Source: Bacteroidales bacterium
GTDB lineage: Bacteria > Bacteroidota > Bacteroidia > Bacteroidales > JAFGXI01
Direction of reading: 5' to 3'
Assembly (NCBI GenBank): GCA_016936665.1
Contig: JAFGXI010000031.1
Span: 1-44,680 of the forward strand
Length of the DNA: 44,680 bases
Part shown: positions 27,008 through 34,858 of the stretch, in pieces
Position numbering within the stretch: position 1 is the stretch's first letter
How the letters are laid out: every line of letters begins with the position of its first letter
Made by a program: the position numbers and the translations under genes
Notes under the pieces: generated by a model
Told to the model about the DNA's origin: nothing
Database searches by the model: none
The model's input: only the letters and a program-made list of their open reading frames with translations

Positions 27008-27021
27008 TGCAAATATAATTA

Positions 27022-27041
27022 AGCCGGCCCTAAAGCCGGCT
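27022..27041 (-). repeat. GC-rich hairpin between the two lipoprotein genes
   Basis: AGCCGGC-CCTAAA-GCCGGCT (7-bp stem, 6-nt loop) in an otherwise AT-rich gap. In the minus direction it is followed by TTAATTATATTT, a poor T-run. It may attenuate transcription or stabilise the upstream mRNA. Confidence 0.6.
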
Positions 27042-27056
27042 ATTAATAATAAACAC

Positions 27057-27536
27057 TTATTTAGAAATTTTAATTGGGTAAACCAAAGTAGTTTTACCTT
27101 CAAGATTTACAAATTCAAAATAATTCAACTCAAAAGGGTCGATTATTTCTTGTTTACTGTGTATCTTTAAAGTAAGTTCACCCGAAATAATGCCATCGAC
27201 AATTTTTGAGCTAAATAAGCTTTTGCTAAGGATTTCTTTATTTTCGATAAAAATTTCCTTATCTACAGCTACCGATGATCCGTTATTGTGATTGTCGATT
27301 ATACTTTCACATATAGTCGCAATTGCGGAGCCATGCACAACATTTATATCGTCAAGGCAATCTGCTGCTGGAGTAACGCAATCATTTCCAGTGAAAGTAC
27401 GATGCACTCCGTATTCTCCCCATTCTCTTTCTTGGATAGTTTGGTTCATCGTTTGAGTTGTTGGATCTTCTTTTTCGCATGCAACAAAAGCAATTCCTGC
27501 TAATGCCATGCTAATGGTCAATAATTTTAATTTCAT
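27057..27536 (-). CDS. Small lipoprotein with conserved-looking Cys pair, unknown
   Basis: A 159-residue protein with a lipoprotein signal (AGIAFVAC, Cys20) followed by EKED. The first part of the mature chain carries EWGEYGVHRTFTGNDC and a pair C53-N6-C60, plus C76. The second half (about 95-159) is a small predicted beta-domain (IIDPFELNYFEFVNLEG, TTLVYPIKIS). I recognise no named family. It is the first gene of the three-gene lipoprotein cassette, and its position resembles the small exported proteins found with beta-propeller lipoproteins in Bacteroidota. Confidence 0.6.
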   Translation of the reverse strand: MKLKLLTISMALAGIAFVACEKEDPTTQTMNQTIQEREWGEYGVHRTFTGNDCVTPAADCLDDINVVHGSAIATICESIIDNHNNGSSVAVDKEIFIENKEILSKSLFSSKIVDGIISGELTLKIHSKQEIIDPFELNYFEFVNLEGKTTLVYPIKISK

Positions 27537-27827
27537 TTTTTTGTAATTTAAAAGATTAGTAATAAATTAAATTACCTAGTTAGTTACATGAGCCTGCTAA
27601 TAAAACTATGTCTTTAATACAACTAAAGAACAAGGTAAAAACACTTAATAGTATTTACACAAATCAAAAAAAAAACTAAACATACAACAGTATAATAAAG
27701 AATTATACATGTTATATAACAGTTAGAAATTTATAGTATATTAATAGAACAAACACCTGAAAAAAGATGTTGAATAATACCAATTTAAAAACATAAATAA
27801 GCGGCTTAGATAAAATCGTCAAAGACT

Positions 27828-27929
27828 TTAAAAGAGAATCTCGATGGATTTGGTGTAACGAGCAACTTTTTCATCTCTTAATCCTAATATACTACGAGTT
27901 GCCTTATAATACTGGTGCAGTACCTTTAA
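27828..27929 (-). pseudogene. Possible gene remnant
   Basis: 33 open codons between two stops on the minus strand, containing the protein-like run YKATRSILGLRDEKVARYTK. There is no Met start and no neighbour in frame. Composition is less AT-rich than its flanks. It may be the tail of a decayed gene; I cannot name the family. Confidence 0.3.
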
Positions 27930-27935
27930 TTAATA

Positions 27936-27965
27936 TGAAAAAAGCCACCTTTTTCAAGGAGGCTT
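27936..27965 (-). terminator. Intrinsic terminator of the peroxiredoxin gene
   Basis: Read on the minus strand: AAGCC-T-CCTT-GAAA-AAGG-T-GGCTT then TTTT. The stem is perfect apart from one T-T mismatch. It lies 26 bp after the stop. Confidence 0.8.
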
Positions 27966-27990
27966 ACACTATTTTTACTCATGGAAAAAA

Positions 27991-28644
27991 CTAGTTAATA
28001 CTTTTTTTCGCTAGGTAGAAGTCGGTCAACTCGATGGATTTGTCGTTTAGTCGAGCTTCCATTTCGTCTAGTGTTGTTGGAGGAGGAACGATCACTTTAT
28101 CGCCTTCTTTCCAATCTAATGGAAGAGCTACTTTATATTTATCTGCGGTTTGAAGTGCTTTTAGTGCTCTTAAGATTTCATCCATGTTTCTACCAACATT
28201 TAAAGGATAGTACATTATCAATCGAATCTTTTTGTTTGGATCGATAAAGAATACGGCTCTTACAGCAGCAGTTTCGCTCTCGTTTGGTTGAAGCATTCCG
28301 TACATTTTAGAAACTTTCATATCTAAGTCGGCTATGATAGGGAAGTCGAAGTAAACGCCAGTGTTTTTTCTTACGTTATCTACCCATCCTAAGTGAGCGT
28401 GAATACTATCGATACTTAACCCTAACAATTCAGTGTTAAGAGCATTGAACTCATTTTTGCGTTTTGCAAAACCACTCATTTCTGTAGTACAAACAGGAGT
28501 GAAGTCGGCAGGATGCGAAAACATTACAATCCATTTGTCTTTAGCAAAATCTGATAATTGAATTTTACCTTTAGTAGTTACGGCGTTAAAATCTGGAGCG
28601 ATATCTCCAATTCTTGGCATGTTGTAAATTTCTTGATTTTCCAT
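27991..28644 (-). CDS. 1-Cys peroxiredoxin (Prx6 type)
   Basis: A 217-residue thiol peroxidase of the Prx6 subfamily. The peroxidatic Cys52 is in the motif PADFTPVCTTE (45-55). No other cysteine exists in the protein, so it is a true 1-Cys enzyme needing an external reductant. The long C-terminal dimerisation region (DWKEGDKVIVPPPTT) is typical. It reduces H2O2 or organic peroxides. It is divergent from oxyR with 121 bp between, and has a good promoter (28695-28726) next to an OxyR-type site, so peroxide induction by OxyR is likely. Confidence 0.93.
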   Translation of the reverse strand: MENQEIYNMPRIGDIAPDFNAVTTKGKIQLSDFAKDKWIVMFSHPADFTPVCTTEMSGFAKRKNEFNALNTELLGLSIDSIHAHLGWVDNVRKNTGVYFDFPIIADLDMKVSKMYGMLQPNESETAAVRAVFFIDPNKKIRLIMYYPLNVGRNMDEILRALKALQTADKYKVALPLDWKEGDKVIVPPPTTLDEMEARLNDKSIELTDFYLAKKSIN

Positions 28645-28694
28645 TTTATTTATTTTTTAATTGTTATTACTATTTTTTGTTTTTATTGTTGATA

Positions 28695-28726
28695 CAAATT
28701 TATGGTGTTCATAGTTATAAATCAAA
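28695..28726 (-). promoter_or_regulatory. Promoter of the peroxiredoxin gene
   Basis: On the minus strand TTTG (28723-28726) is followed after 20 bp by TAAATTTG (28695-28702), a full match to the Bacteroidota consensus. Transcription would start near 28690, about 45 nt before the ATG. Confidence 0.65.
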
Positions 28727-28746
28727 CAGATATTTTTTATATTCGT

Positions 28747-28761
28747 ATAGATAAAATCTAT
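28747..28761. promoter_or_regulatory. OxyR-type operator
   Basis: ATAGATAAAATCTAT fits the E. coli OxyR half-site ATAGnTnnnAnCTAT at every defined position, and the palindrome extends to TATAGAT-AAA-ATCTATA (28746-28762). It ends 4 bp before the oxyR ATG and lies just upstream of the peroxiredoxin -33 element, where an activator would bind. A degenerate second half (ACAGATATTTTTTAT, 28726-28740) fills the gap. Confidence 0.65.
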
Positions 28762-28765
28762 AACC

Positions 28766-29704
28766 ATGAATTTACAACAGTTAGAATATCTTGTAGCGAT
28801 AGATGAGGAGCGACACTTTGTAAGAGCGTCTGAGCGTTGCTATGTAACGCAAGCAACATTAAGTGCAATGATTAAGAAATTGGAAGAAGAGTGGGCGTGT
28901 ATAATCTTCGATCGTTCGAAACAACCGGTTGAGCCTACTGCTATCGGAAAAGACATTATTAAACAAGCCAGAGTTATTCTTTCGGAGGTAAACCATTTAA
29001 AAGCCCTTGTTCACGAGGAAACGCAAACTGTTTCAGGAATTATCAAGTTGGGTATTATTCCTACTATGGCGCCCTATGTGTTGCCTATTTTTTTATCGGG
29101 ATTTTTAAATCAAAATAAAAACATTCAATTGCATATTAAAGAGTTAACAACCGACGAGATTGTAGCTGCCATTGAGCAGGATAAAATTGATATTGGCATT
29201 TTAGCGACCCCCTTGAGTTTGCCAAATATTGTTGAATATCCTGTTTTTTACGAGGAGTTTGTATTGTATGCAGCCATAGATCATCCTATTCTTGAACATC
29301 GGATGGTTTCGGAGTCCGATATTCCCCCGGGCGATTTGTGGATTTTAGAAGAAGGTCATTGTTTACGCTCTCAAGTCATTAATTTTTGCAACATCAAACA
29401 TAAAGACTCTGTGCAATCGCGTTTAGAGTTCGAGGCGGGCAGCATAGAGACGTTAATCAATTTGGTCGATACCAACGGAGGTTGTACTATTTTACCTGAA
29501 TTGTCGATTCGCCATTTTTCGGAAGATAAAATGGATCAAATTCGTTTCTTTACAAATCCGCAGCCAGTGAGAGAAGTGAGCTTGGTAACATCAAAAACTT
29601 GGTATAAATCGGCGATTACTAAAGCCATAAAAGATAGTATTATACTTCAAATACCACCAAAGATGTTGAATAATGCCAATAAAATAGTAACATCAATTAA
29701 ATAA
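28766..29704 (+). CDS. oxyR: LysR-type peroxide sensor OxyR
   Basis: A 312-residue LysR regulator. The N-terminal helix-turn-helix covers about 1-60 (NLQQLEYLVAIDEERHFVRA, TQATLSAMIKKLE). In the sensing domain the two redox cysteines fall at C199 (EEGHCLRSQ) and C208 (NFC), the same numbering as E. coli OxyR, so disulfide switching is expected. The downstream FEAGSIETLINLVDTNGGCTILPE also matches OxyR. It is divergent from the peroxiredoxin gene, and an OxyR-type site abuts its own start, so autorepression plus peroxiredoxin activation is likely. Confidence 0.95.
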   Translation: MNLQQLEYLVAIDEERHFVRASERCYVTQATLSAMIKKLEEEWACIIFDRSKQPVEPTAIGKDIIKQARVILSEVNHLKALVHEETQTVSGIIKLGIIPTMAPYVLPIFLSGFLNQNKNIQLHIKELTTDEIVAAIEQDKIDIGILATPLSLPNIVEYPVFYEEFVLYAAIDHPILEHRMVSESDIPPGDLWILEEGHCLRSQVINFCNIKHKDSVQSRLEFEAGSIETLINLVDTNGGCTILPELSIRHFSEDKMDQIRFFTNPQPVREVSLVTSKTWYKSAITKAIKDSIILQIPPKMLNNANKIVTSIK

Positions 29705-29717
29705 TATTGATAAAAAG

Positions 29718-30287
29718 CTAACTTTTCGACACGCCTGCTGATACTATAAACTTCATCACTTCAGCAGATTTCTTATCGATAATTTTTACCTGAGTTTTTG
29801 GAACGATGTACAACTCGCCGGAAAAGGCGTAGGAGTGGGGAAAATAAACGGCAATCTTTCCTTCTTCGACTTGAAAATCGCTAAGATCTTCTTGCGTGAT
29901 AAAGCCCAGTTTTTCGAGATTAGTCATTGGATTAACATTAACTAAAACGGGTTGGTTGAATTTCTTTTCTTTACCCACAAAGGCTTTTAATAAATCTTGA
30001 ACCGAATTGTATATTACTTTTATTAATGGGGCTCTGTCTAAAAGTTTTTTTAATTCGTGTTTAATTGGCTGAGTGATGAACATTTTTCCCAGCCACCCAA
30101 TCAACGAAATTAAAATAAAGGCAACGACAAGTCCTAACCCCGGCACATCGATATTAAGCCATTCTTTAATGTTGTTATCGATGCTGTTAAAAATGCTGTA
30201 AATAATATAAAGCGGAATAAAGATAGGAGTAACGTAGAGGAGCCCTTGAAAAAAGAGTGCAAGTATCTGTTTTAGTAATTGATTCAT
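29718..30287 (-). CDS. DUF502 family membrane protein
   Basis: A 189-residue protein with two N-terminal membrane segments (LLKQILALFFQGLLYVTPIFIPL, about 4-30; GLGLVVAFILISLIGWLGKMF, about 50-70) and a soluble C-terminal domain carrying the DUF502 pattern (RAPLIKVIYNSVQDLLKAF, AVYFPHSYAFSGELYIVP). Function unknown; the family is widespread in bacteria and in plants (LAZ1/COV-like). It is convergent with oxyR, only 13 bp apart, with no visible terminator between them. Confidence 0.85.
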   Translation of the reverse strand: MNQLLKQILALFFQGLLYVTPIFIPLYIIYSIFNSIDNNIKEWLNIDVPGLGLVVAFILISLIGWLGKMFITQPIKHELKKLLDRAPLIKVIYNSVQDLLKAFVGKEKKFNQPVLVNVNPMTNLEKLGFITQEDLSDFQVEEGKIAVYFPHSYAFSGELYIVPKTQVKIIDKKSAEVMKFIVSAGVSKS

Positions 30288-30354
30288 GCTTAAATGTTTA
30301 CTACAAACTTACGAATAAATAAGCTCTTGTGCTTTGATTTTTGTTAGTTTTTTC

Positions 30355-30385
30355 TTGCAAATCTATTTTTTTGTGTCTATTTTTG
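30355..30385 (+). promoter_or_regulatory. Promoter of tRNA-Phe
   Basis: TTG (30355-30357), a 20-bp spacer and TATTTTTG (30378-30385), followed by a start region about 16 nt upstream of the mature tRNA 5' end. Confidence 0.65.
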
Positions 30386-30401
30386 TAGTCGCAAAATAAA
30401 C

Positions 30402-30474
<73 letters not shown>

Positions 30475-30476
30475 CG

Positions 30477-30508
30477 AAAAGCTCAAAGAAATTTGAGCTT
30501 TTTTTTAT
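30477..30508 (+). terminator. Intrinsic terminator after tRNA-Phe
   Basis: AAAAGCTCAAA pairs perfectly with TTTGAGCTTTT, closed by a GAAA tetraloop, then a T-run. Confidence 0.88.
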
Positions 30509-30569
30509 TAATGCATATATCACAAACTTTTAAAAAATATTTCACGTAAATTGATAGAAAATCAATCCC

Positions 30570-31118
30570 ATGGCTAAGCAAAACAAAAGTGAGTTTTTAA
30601 CGAAGTTAACTCCCGAATCAATTTCTTCCGATTTACAGTGGTTTCAGGCTTCAGGATCTATAAAAGAACTTCCCAAAGTGTTAAACCTACTGCATCAGTT
30701 TCAAAATGATGAAGTAGAACAAAAAATTATCGAAATAGTTAGCGATATCAAAGTTAAGACAGCCAATGCAATTATCTTAGAAGCAATTGGAGAGGCTTAC
30801 CATAAGGGCGGGAACTTGCGTGCTTTAGTTCAAATAGCTTGGGAATCGCGATTAGATTTCACGCAAAATCTGGCTTTATTCACCGATATTTTTATCGATA
30901 AAGATTATATAACTGCCTTAGAGGCTTTCACTTTGATTGAAAATATTTGGATGGATTATCAATTTTCCGACGAACATCGCAATTTGTTAATAGGCCGATT
31001 AAAGTCGAATTTAGACCAAATGGATAAGGATAAATCGTCTTTATGTATTGAGCTAATTCATATTTTGGAACAAGATGCTGAAGACGAAATGTGGGATGGA
31101 GAAGTCTTAGAAAGCTAA
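30570..31118 (+). CDS. Hypothetical all-helical (HEAT-like) protein
   Basis: A 182-residue, acidic, soluble protein with no signal peptide. It looks entirely alpha-helical, with amphipathic pairs (VLNLLHQFQNDEVEQKIIEIV, TANAIILEAIGEAY, LRALVQIAWES, ALEAFTLIENIWM) like HEAT-type repeats. I do not recognise a named function. Its 3' end overlaps the convergent barrel-protein gene by 4 bp. The start is the ATG at 30570. Confidence 0.65.
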   Translation: MAKQNKSEFLTKLTPESISSDLQWFQASGSIKELPKVLNLLHQFQNDEVEQKIIEIVSDIKVKTANAIILEAIGEAYHKGGNLRALVQIAWESRLDFTQNLALFTDIFIDKDYITALEAFTLIENIWMDYQFSDEHRNLLIGRLKSNLDQMDKDKSSLCIELIHILEQDAEDEMWDGEVLES

Positions 31119-33181
31119 AACTTCCACTGCAATTGTATTTTTATTTCCGATTTTTTATTCCCTTGAATCTCTGTGTCGCTGGAACCAACAGTATCTTCAT
31201 CTTCGTATATGGTAATGCCGTACTTTACCCAAAGGTTAAGATTTTTCATCAGCTTATAATTAATTAGAAAATAACTCCGTATACCTCTGCCGGAAAATGC
31301 AGGAATGGCATAGTTGTACAATAAATCATTTTCGTAGGTGTAAATTCTTGAATCGTAACCATCGGTGTCGTATACCAAAAAACGGATCGTGGATTTTATA
31401 GGGAGTTTTTTTAAATCGTAAATAATATCTTGATAGACTAACATTCCGTTTTCTTTTGTCTCGTGCTCGTACCAACTCCATTCTAATCTGGTTTTAAAAT
31501 GAAATTGATTACGATCGCCATAATTAAAATGCGCTCTTAATTGCTGCTTGGTTTCTGGGATTTGTTGTTTTATATAATCGTTATCTCCTGCAAAATCTTT
31601 AGGCTTTGATTCTTTTTTATATCTGAAATAAAAATTGAAATTGCTGGAAAGCGCATATTCGGCATTTATAAAATAATCTAGACCTTGCGATGGAGAAGAC
31701 ACTTGATATTTTAACCACAGAAATTCGTACAAATCGATATAGGCACTAATAATCCAGTTTTTTGTAGGTAAGAGATTGATGCCTGTATAAAATCCCTGTT
31801 CGTTTTGTGCTCTTGAGCCTTCGGCAAAGGCAGCCGAAAATTGAGCGTGATAATCTTTTTCGAAATACCTATGCAATACAGCTAATCCTAATTTTGACGA
31901 AATATTAAAGGACGCATTGTTGGTTACCGCCCAGTTTAATTGATCGTCTACTGCTACTTCTCCAGATAAAAATATATGATTTAGATTCCACTGATAATGG
32001 AATGAAGCATTGTTATTTTCATTTCCGGAAAAATCGTAAAGTTTATAAAGCTTATCACTGGCTTGCAAATTATGCGAGTAATCGTAATGAATAAATGAGG
32101 CTCCAATTTTTAATCGCTCAAATCGATACGATAAATCACCTCCAAATGCCTTTTGTAGAATAGTGTTTTTATCTTCGAAATCTGAGCTTGTGGCATGCAA
32201 ACCTGTTTGGTCGAACGAACTGAAATAATCTATGTCGTTATCTACATTATCAACATCGGTGTTGCCATCTATGTGTTTATATGAACCAAAAACAGATAAC
32301 TCGAAATTTTTGTAGTCTAAAGTTGTAGCAAGGCCTCTAAAAAAGTTGTTTTCATCGGTAGAAGAATATTTATCAACGCCTTTACCGAATTTAGACACAT
32401 TGGTAGTCATGGTCGACTTGCCCATGCCAAAGCCATTCCAAACAGCAAGACCTTGTCCGAACTGGAGAGAAAAATCGCCAATAACTAGACTTTTGATTAC
32501 GCCTTGATTTTGCAGTTGAACAAAACCCGAAAAAAAATCGAATCCTTGTTGGTTAGGAGATTTGAAAAAAGGCTCTCCTGCATCTTTGTCGGCAGTTATG
32601 CCTGCGCGAATTTTATTGGTGAACTGAAATTTATATTTACTGTAAATTCTATCGGCAGATCCAAGGAATTTTGTCTCTCCATTTTCGTCGGGGATGTACG
32701 CGGCTTGCTTTTCGAGCACTCTTTGGTAACGAAGCAGTAAGCTATGTTTCCCAAGTCTGCTAAGATTTTTTAAATTGATTTCAGGAGAATATTTTTCTTT
32801 ATCGTCAACTTTTAAGAAAGGAATAGCTAAAAAAATCTGTTCTCTACTTATCCCATCGACCAACTTAAGCTCGTAAAGGGTAGTAAAACCCATATTTCTT
32901 TTACGATAGTCGATAATGTTCATAATCTGAATCGCACTAAAAACATTAAGCGTAGCTAAGTCTTCGTCTTTACAAGTATTTAAATCGATAGGATGATCGT
33001 ATAATTGGCTTAGCTGAGTCGAAAATTCGTCGAAATCGATGGATTGCTCGTCGTTCTCCGAGATGTAATTCAGCAGGTTTTCTATGGCTTCGTCTTTAGA
33101 AATATAAAATTCTTGCGAAAAAGCAGGAAGCATCTTCAAAATGCTAAATAATACTATGATAAATATTTTCTTGCCAATCAT
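31115..33181 (-). CDS. Outer-membrane barrel protein with N-terminal helix-hairpin-helix domain
   Basis: A 688-residue exported protein (signal peptide to about residue 22, AFSQ). Residues about 65-130 contain paired helix-hairpin-helix units (PIDLNTCKDEDLATLNVF, GFTTLYELKLVDGISREQIFL), as in ComEA-type DNA-binding modules. The rest is a large beta-barrel rich in aromatic alternation, ending IKIQLQWKF (terminal Phe). Proteins of this layout are common in Bacteroidota but have no assigned function; DNA binding or uptake at the envelope is a guess. Its start codon directly abuts the stop of the PorV/FadL-like gene, so the two form a tight operon. Confidence 0.75.
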   Translation of the reverse strand: MIGKKIFIIVLFSILKMLPAFSQEFYISKDEAIENLLNYISENDEQSIDFDEFSTQLSQLYDHPIDLNTCKDEDLATLNVFSAIQIMNIIDYRKRNMGFTTLYELKLVDGISREQIFLAIPFLKVDDKEKYSPEINLKNLSRLGKHSLLLRYQRVLEKQAAYIPDENGETKFLGSADRIYSKYKFQFTNKIRAGITADKDAGEPFFKSPNQQGFDFFSGFVQLQNQGVIKSLVIGDFSLQFGQGLAVWNGFGMGKSTMTTNVSKFGKGVDKYSSTDENNFFRGLATTLDYKNFELSVFGSYKHIDGNTDVDNVDNDIDYFSSFDQTGLHATSSDFEDKNTILQKAFGGDLSYRFERLKIGASFIHYDYSHNLQASDKLYKLYDFSGNENNNASFHYQWNLNHIFLSGEVAVDDQLNWAVTNNASFNISSKLGLAVLHRYFEKDYHAQFSAAFAEGSRAQNEQGFYTGINLLPTKNWIISAYIDLYEFLWLKYQVSSPSQGLDYFINAEYALSSNFNFYFRYKKESKPKDFAGDNDYIKQQIPETKQQLRAHFNYGDRNQFHFKTRLEWSWYEHETKENGMLVYQDIIYDLKKLPIKSTIRFLVYDTDGYDSRIYTYENDLLYNYAIPAFSGRGIRSYFLINYKLMKNLNLWVKYGITIYEDEDTVGSSDTEIQGNKKSEIKIQLQWKF

Positions 33182-33991
33182 TTATTTGAAAGCATAAGAC
33201 ATAGAACCAGCGGGAGAAACGCCTAGTGTATTTTGGTATGAAAAGGCAAAATCCATTCTGATATTTTTGAAATAATAAGCTAATCCTAAAAAGTAAGCGT
33301 TAGGGCTAATGTTTACGCCTGTTCTTAAAAACAAAGCATCTTTTAGGTTGAATTCGACACCAAGTTTGTATGTTGCGGAATGTTCGAGAGGTTTATCGAC
33401 TTGTATGGTAAGATTCACAAGCGGGTCGGGGGTATAGGCACCACCAAAACTCAAAATAGTAGGGGCTTTAAAATCGTCTACAGTGTTATACTTCGATAAG
33501 CTTGGATTATATACATAAAAGCCTAAATAGATCGATTCGTAAGGATGCGATAAAACGCCAACTTCGGCTAAAATCGTTGATATGTTACCATAAACCTCTT
33601 CTTGATGAAGATTCAAATAGTCGAACTTAACTCCTAGCGAAAGATACTTGTTGAGAGTTTTTGCGTAGGCTAATCCTATTTGTGTTTCGTTGTGAATCTG
33701 ATAGCCAAAGTGATCAATTTCCACTCCCCAATTACCGAACTTGCTTGGCAACACAGCAACAAAAGATTGAGAACTGAGCTCTTGCATTAAAAAACGATTG
33801 GTATAATAAATTCCAATTTCAGCTTGTTTTAAATTGGCAATACCTGCCGTGTTATAATTTACACTCCATACCTGAGACAAGGCCATACTGCTATTCCCCA
33901 TGCCGTTATGTTTACCACCGGCTTGAAATGGAATGTCTTGAGATAAAAGGGTTAGAGGGAGGTAGAATAAAAGAATCAAAAAAAGCTTCAT
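33182..33991 (-). CDS. PorV/FadL-like outer-membrane protein
   Basis: A 269-residue protein with a short signal peptide (to about TLLSQ, residue 18). The mature start QAGGKHNGMGNSSMALSQVWSVNYNTAGIANL resembles the PorV/PorQ/FadL-like opening (here GGKHNGMGNSSMA and NYNTAGIANL). The remainder is beta-barrel-like and ends SMSYAFK. PorV-type proteins shuttle T9SS cargo; this one could also be a generic barrel. It is upstream of, and directly fused in spacing to, the HhH-barrel gene. Confidence 0.6.
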   Translation of the reverse strand: MKLFLILLFYLPLTLLSQDIPFQAGGKHNGMGNSSMALSQVWSVNYNTAGIANLKQAEIGIYYTNRFLMQELSSQSFVAVLPSKFGNWGVEIDHFGYQIHNETQIGLAYAKTLNKYLSLGVKFDYLNLHQEEVYGNISTILAEVGVLSHPYESIYLGFYVYNPSLSKYNTVDDFKAPTILSFGGAYTPDPLVNLTIQVDKPLEHSATYKLGVEFNLKDALFLRTGVNISPNAYFLGLAYYFKNIRMDFAFSYQNTLGVSPAGSMSYAFK

Positions 33992-34051
33992 AGCAAAATT
34001 TTATAATTCGAAAGTAATCGAATTCGAAGGATATGCCAAAATTTAGCGCAT

Positions 34052-34085
34052 AAAAAAACCTCATCTATCAGATGAAGTTTTTTTT
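34052..34085 (-). terminator. Intrinsic terminator of the PorT-like gene
   Basis: On the minus strand AACTTCATCT-GAT-AGATGAGGTT (one G-U) followed by a run of T, 20 bp after the stop. Confidence 0.75.
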
Positions 34086-34103
34086 ATATCGTTTTTACGA
34101 AGT

Positions 34104-34793
34104 CTAGAATTCGTATAAGTAACCTAGGTTAAACGAAAATGTGCGGTTTACTTCAGCAAATCCTTCACTACCTAAATCATAAATTGTAGTAGGTAATAAT
34201 CCGAATTCGTATCGTGGGTTAGCTAAAATCCAACCTGGACCTAATTTATATTTGAAGCCGGCTCCAAATACAAATCCAATATCTAAGCGAATGTCTGTTT
34301 GTCCATTTTCTTCTTCTGAGTCGTTGCTCCATTCATCACTTTCTTTGATGTACTCACCATCAGCATCGTAAGATTTTTTAGAAAGCCAGAAGTTGATAGA
34401 AGGACCAAAGTGAGCGTATATCTTCCAGTTTTCGGCACCGCCACCAATGTTGAATAATGGTTTGATGTCTATATAATTGTATTTATATGTTCCGATTAAA
34501 TCACCGTCACTAACAATTTTAGCCCCTCTTTGAGCAAAAGCAATTTCTGGTTGGAATTGGAAAACATTACCTCCAGTGTTCATTACAAAAGCAAAATTTA
34601 AACCCATTTTTGATTGAACATTGTCTTTGTGTGCATCTTTCATTGAAGTATTAACATCATCATTGCTGATAGTAGAGTAAGCAAATTTCAATTTGCTTGA
34701 GTTTAATCCCATTTTTAAACCCATTTGGAATTGTCCGAATGAGTTGCTTGCAAATAAAGTAGCAATAGCAACTAAAATTAATAATTTTTTCAT
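34104..34793 (-). CDS. PorT-like outer-membrane beta-barrel protein
   Basis: A 229-residue protein with a signal peptide (LLILVAIATLFASNSFGQ) and an eight-strand-type barrel pattern: QMGLKMGLNSSKL at the start, FQPEIAFAQRGAKI, FGAGFKYKLGPGWILANPRYEFGL and a C-terminal FSFNLGYLYEF. This is the outer-membrane beta-barrel (PorT) family. True PorT is a T9SS component, but the family has many members, so a T9SS role is not established. It is monocistronic with its own terminator. Confidence 0.75.
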   Translation of the reverse strand: MKKLLILVAIATLFASNSFGQFQMGLKMGLNSSKLKFAYSTISNDDVNTSMKDAHKDNVQSKMGLNFAFVMNTGGNVFQFQPEIAFAQRGAKIVSDGDLIGTYKYNYIDIKPLFNIGGGAENWKIYAHFGPSINFWLSKKSYDADGEYIKESDEWSNDSEEENGQTDIRLDIGFVFGAGFKYKLGPGWILANPRYEFGLLPTTIYDLGSEGFAEVNRTFSFNLGYLYEF

Positions 34794-34858
34794 TTCGTTT
34801 AATGTTTATTGTTCATTCGGCGAAGTAAGCAATTTTTCTTAAGACTTACAAAGTAATG

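Larger units (their letters stand above)
27537..27990. other. Long AT-rich intergenic region with a coding-like remnant
   Basis: 454 bp without a clear gene. 27537-27830 is very AT-rich and should hold the promoter of the lipoprotein cassette; it has short dyads (GTTATATAAC at 27711, TATAAT-N5-ATTATA near 27691). 27828-27929 on the minus strand is a 33-codon protein-like stretch without a start. The peroxiredoxin terminator is at 27936-27965. Confidence 0.5.

Noticed and set aside
27008..27103. Longer start for the beta-propeller lipoprotein
   Set aside because: It crosses the GC-rich hairpin and the preceding stop region, and a normal lipoprotein signal begins at 27007.
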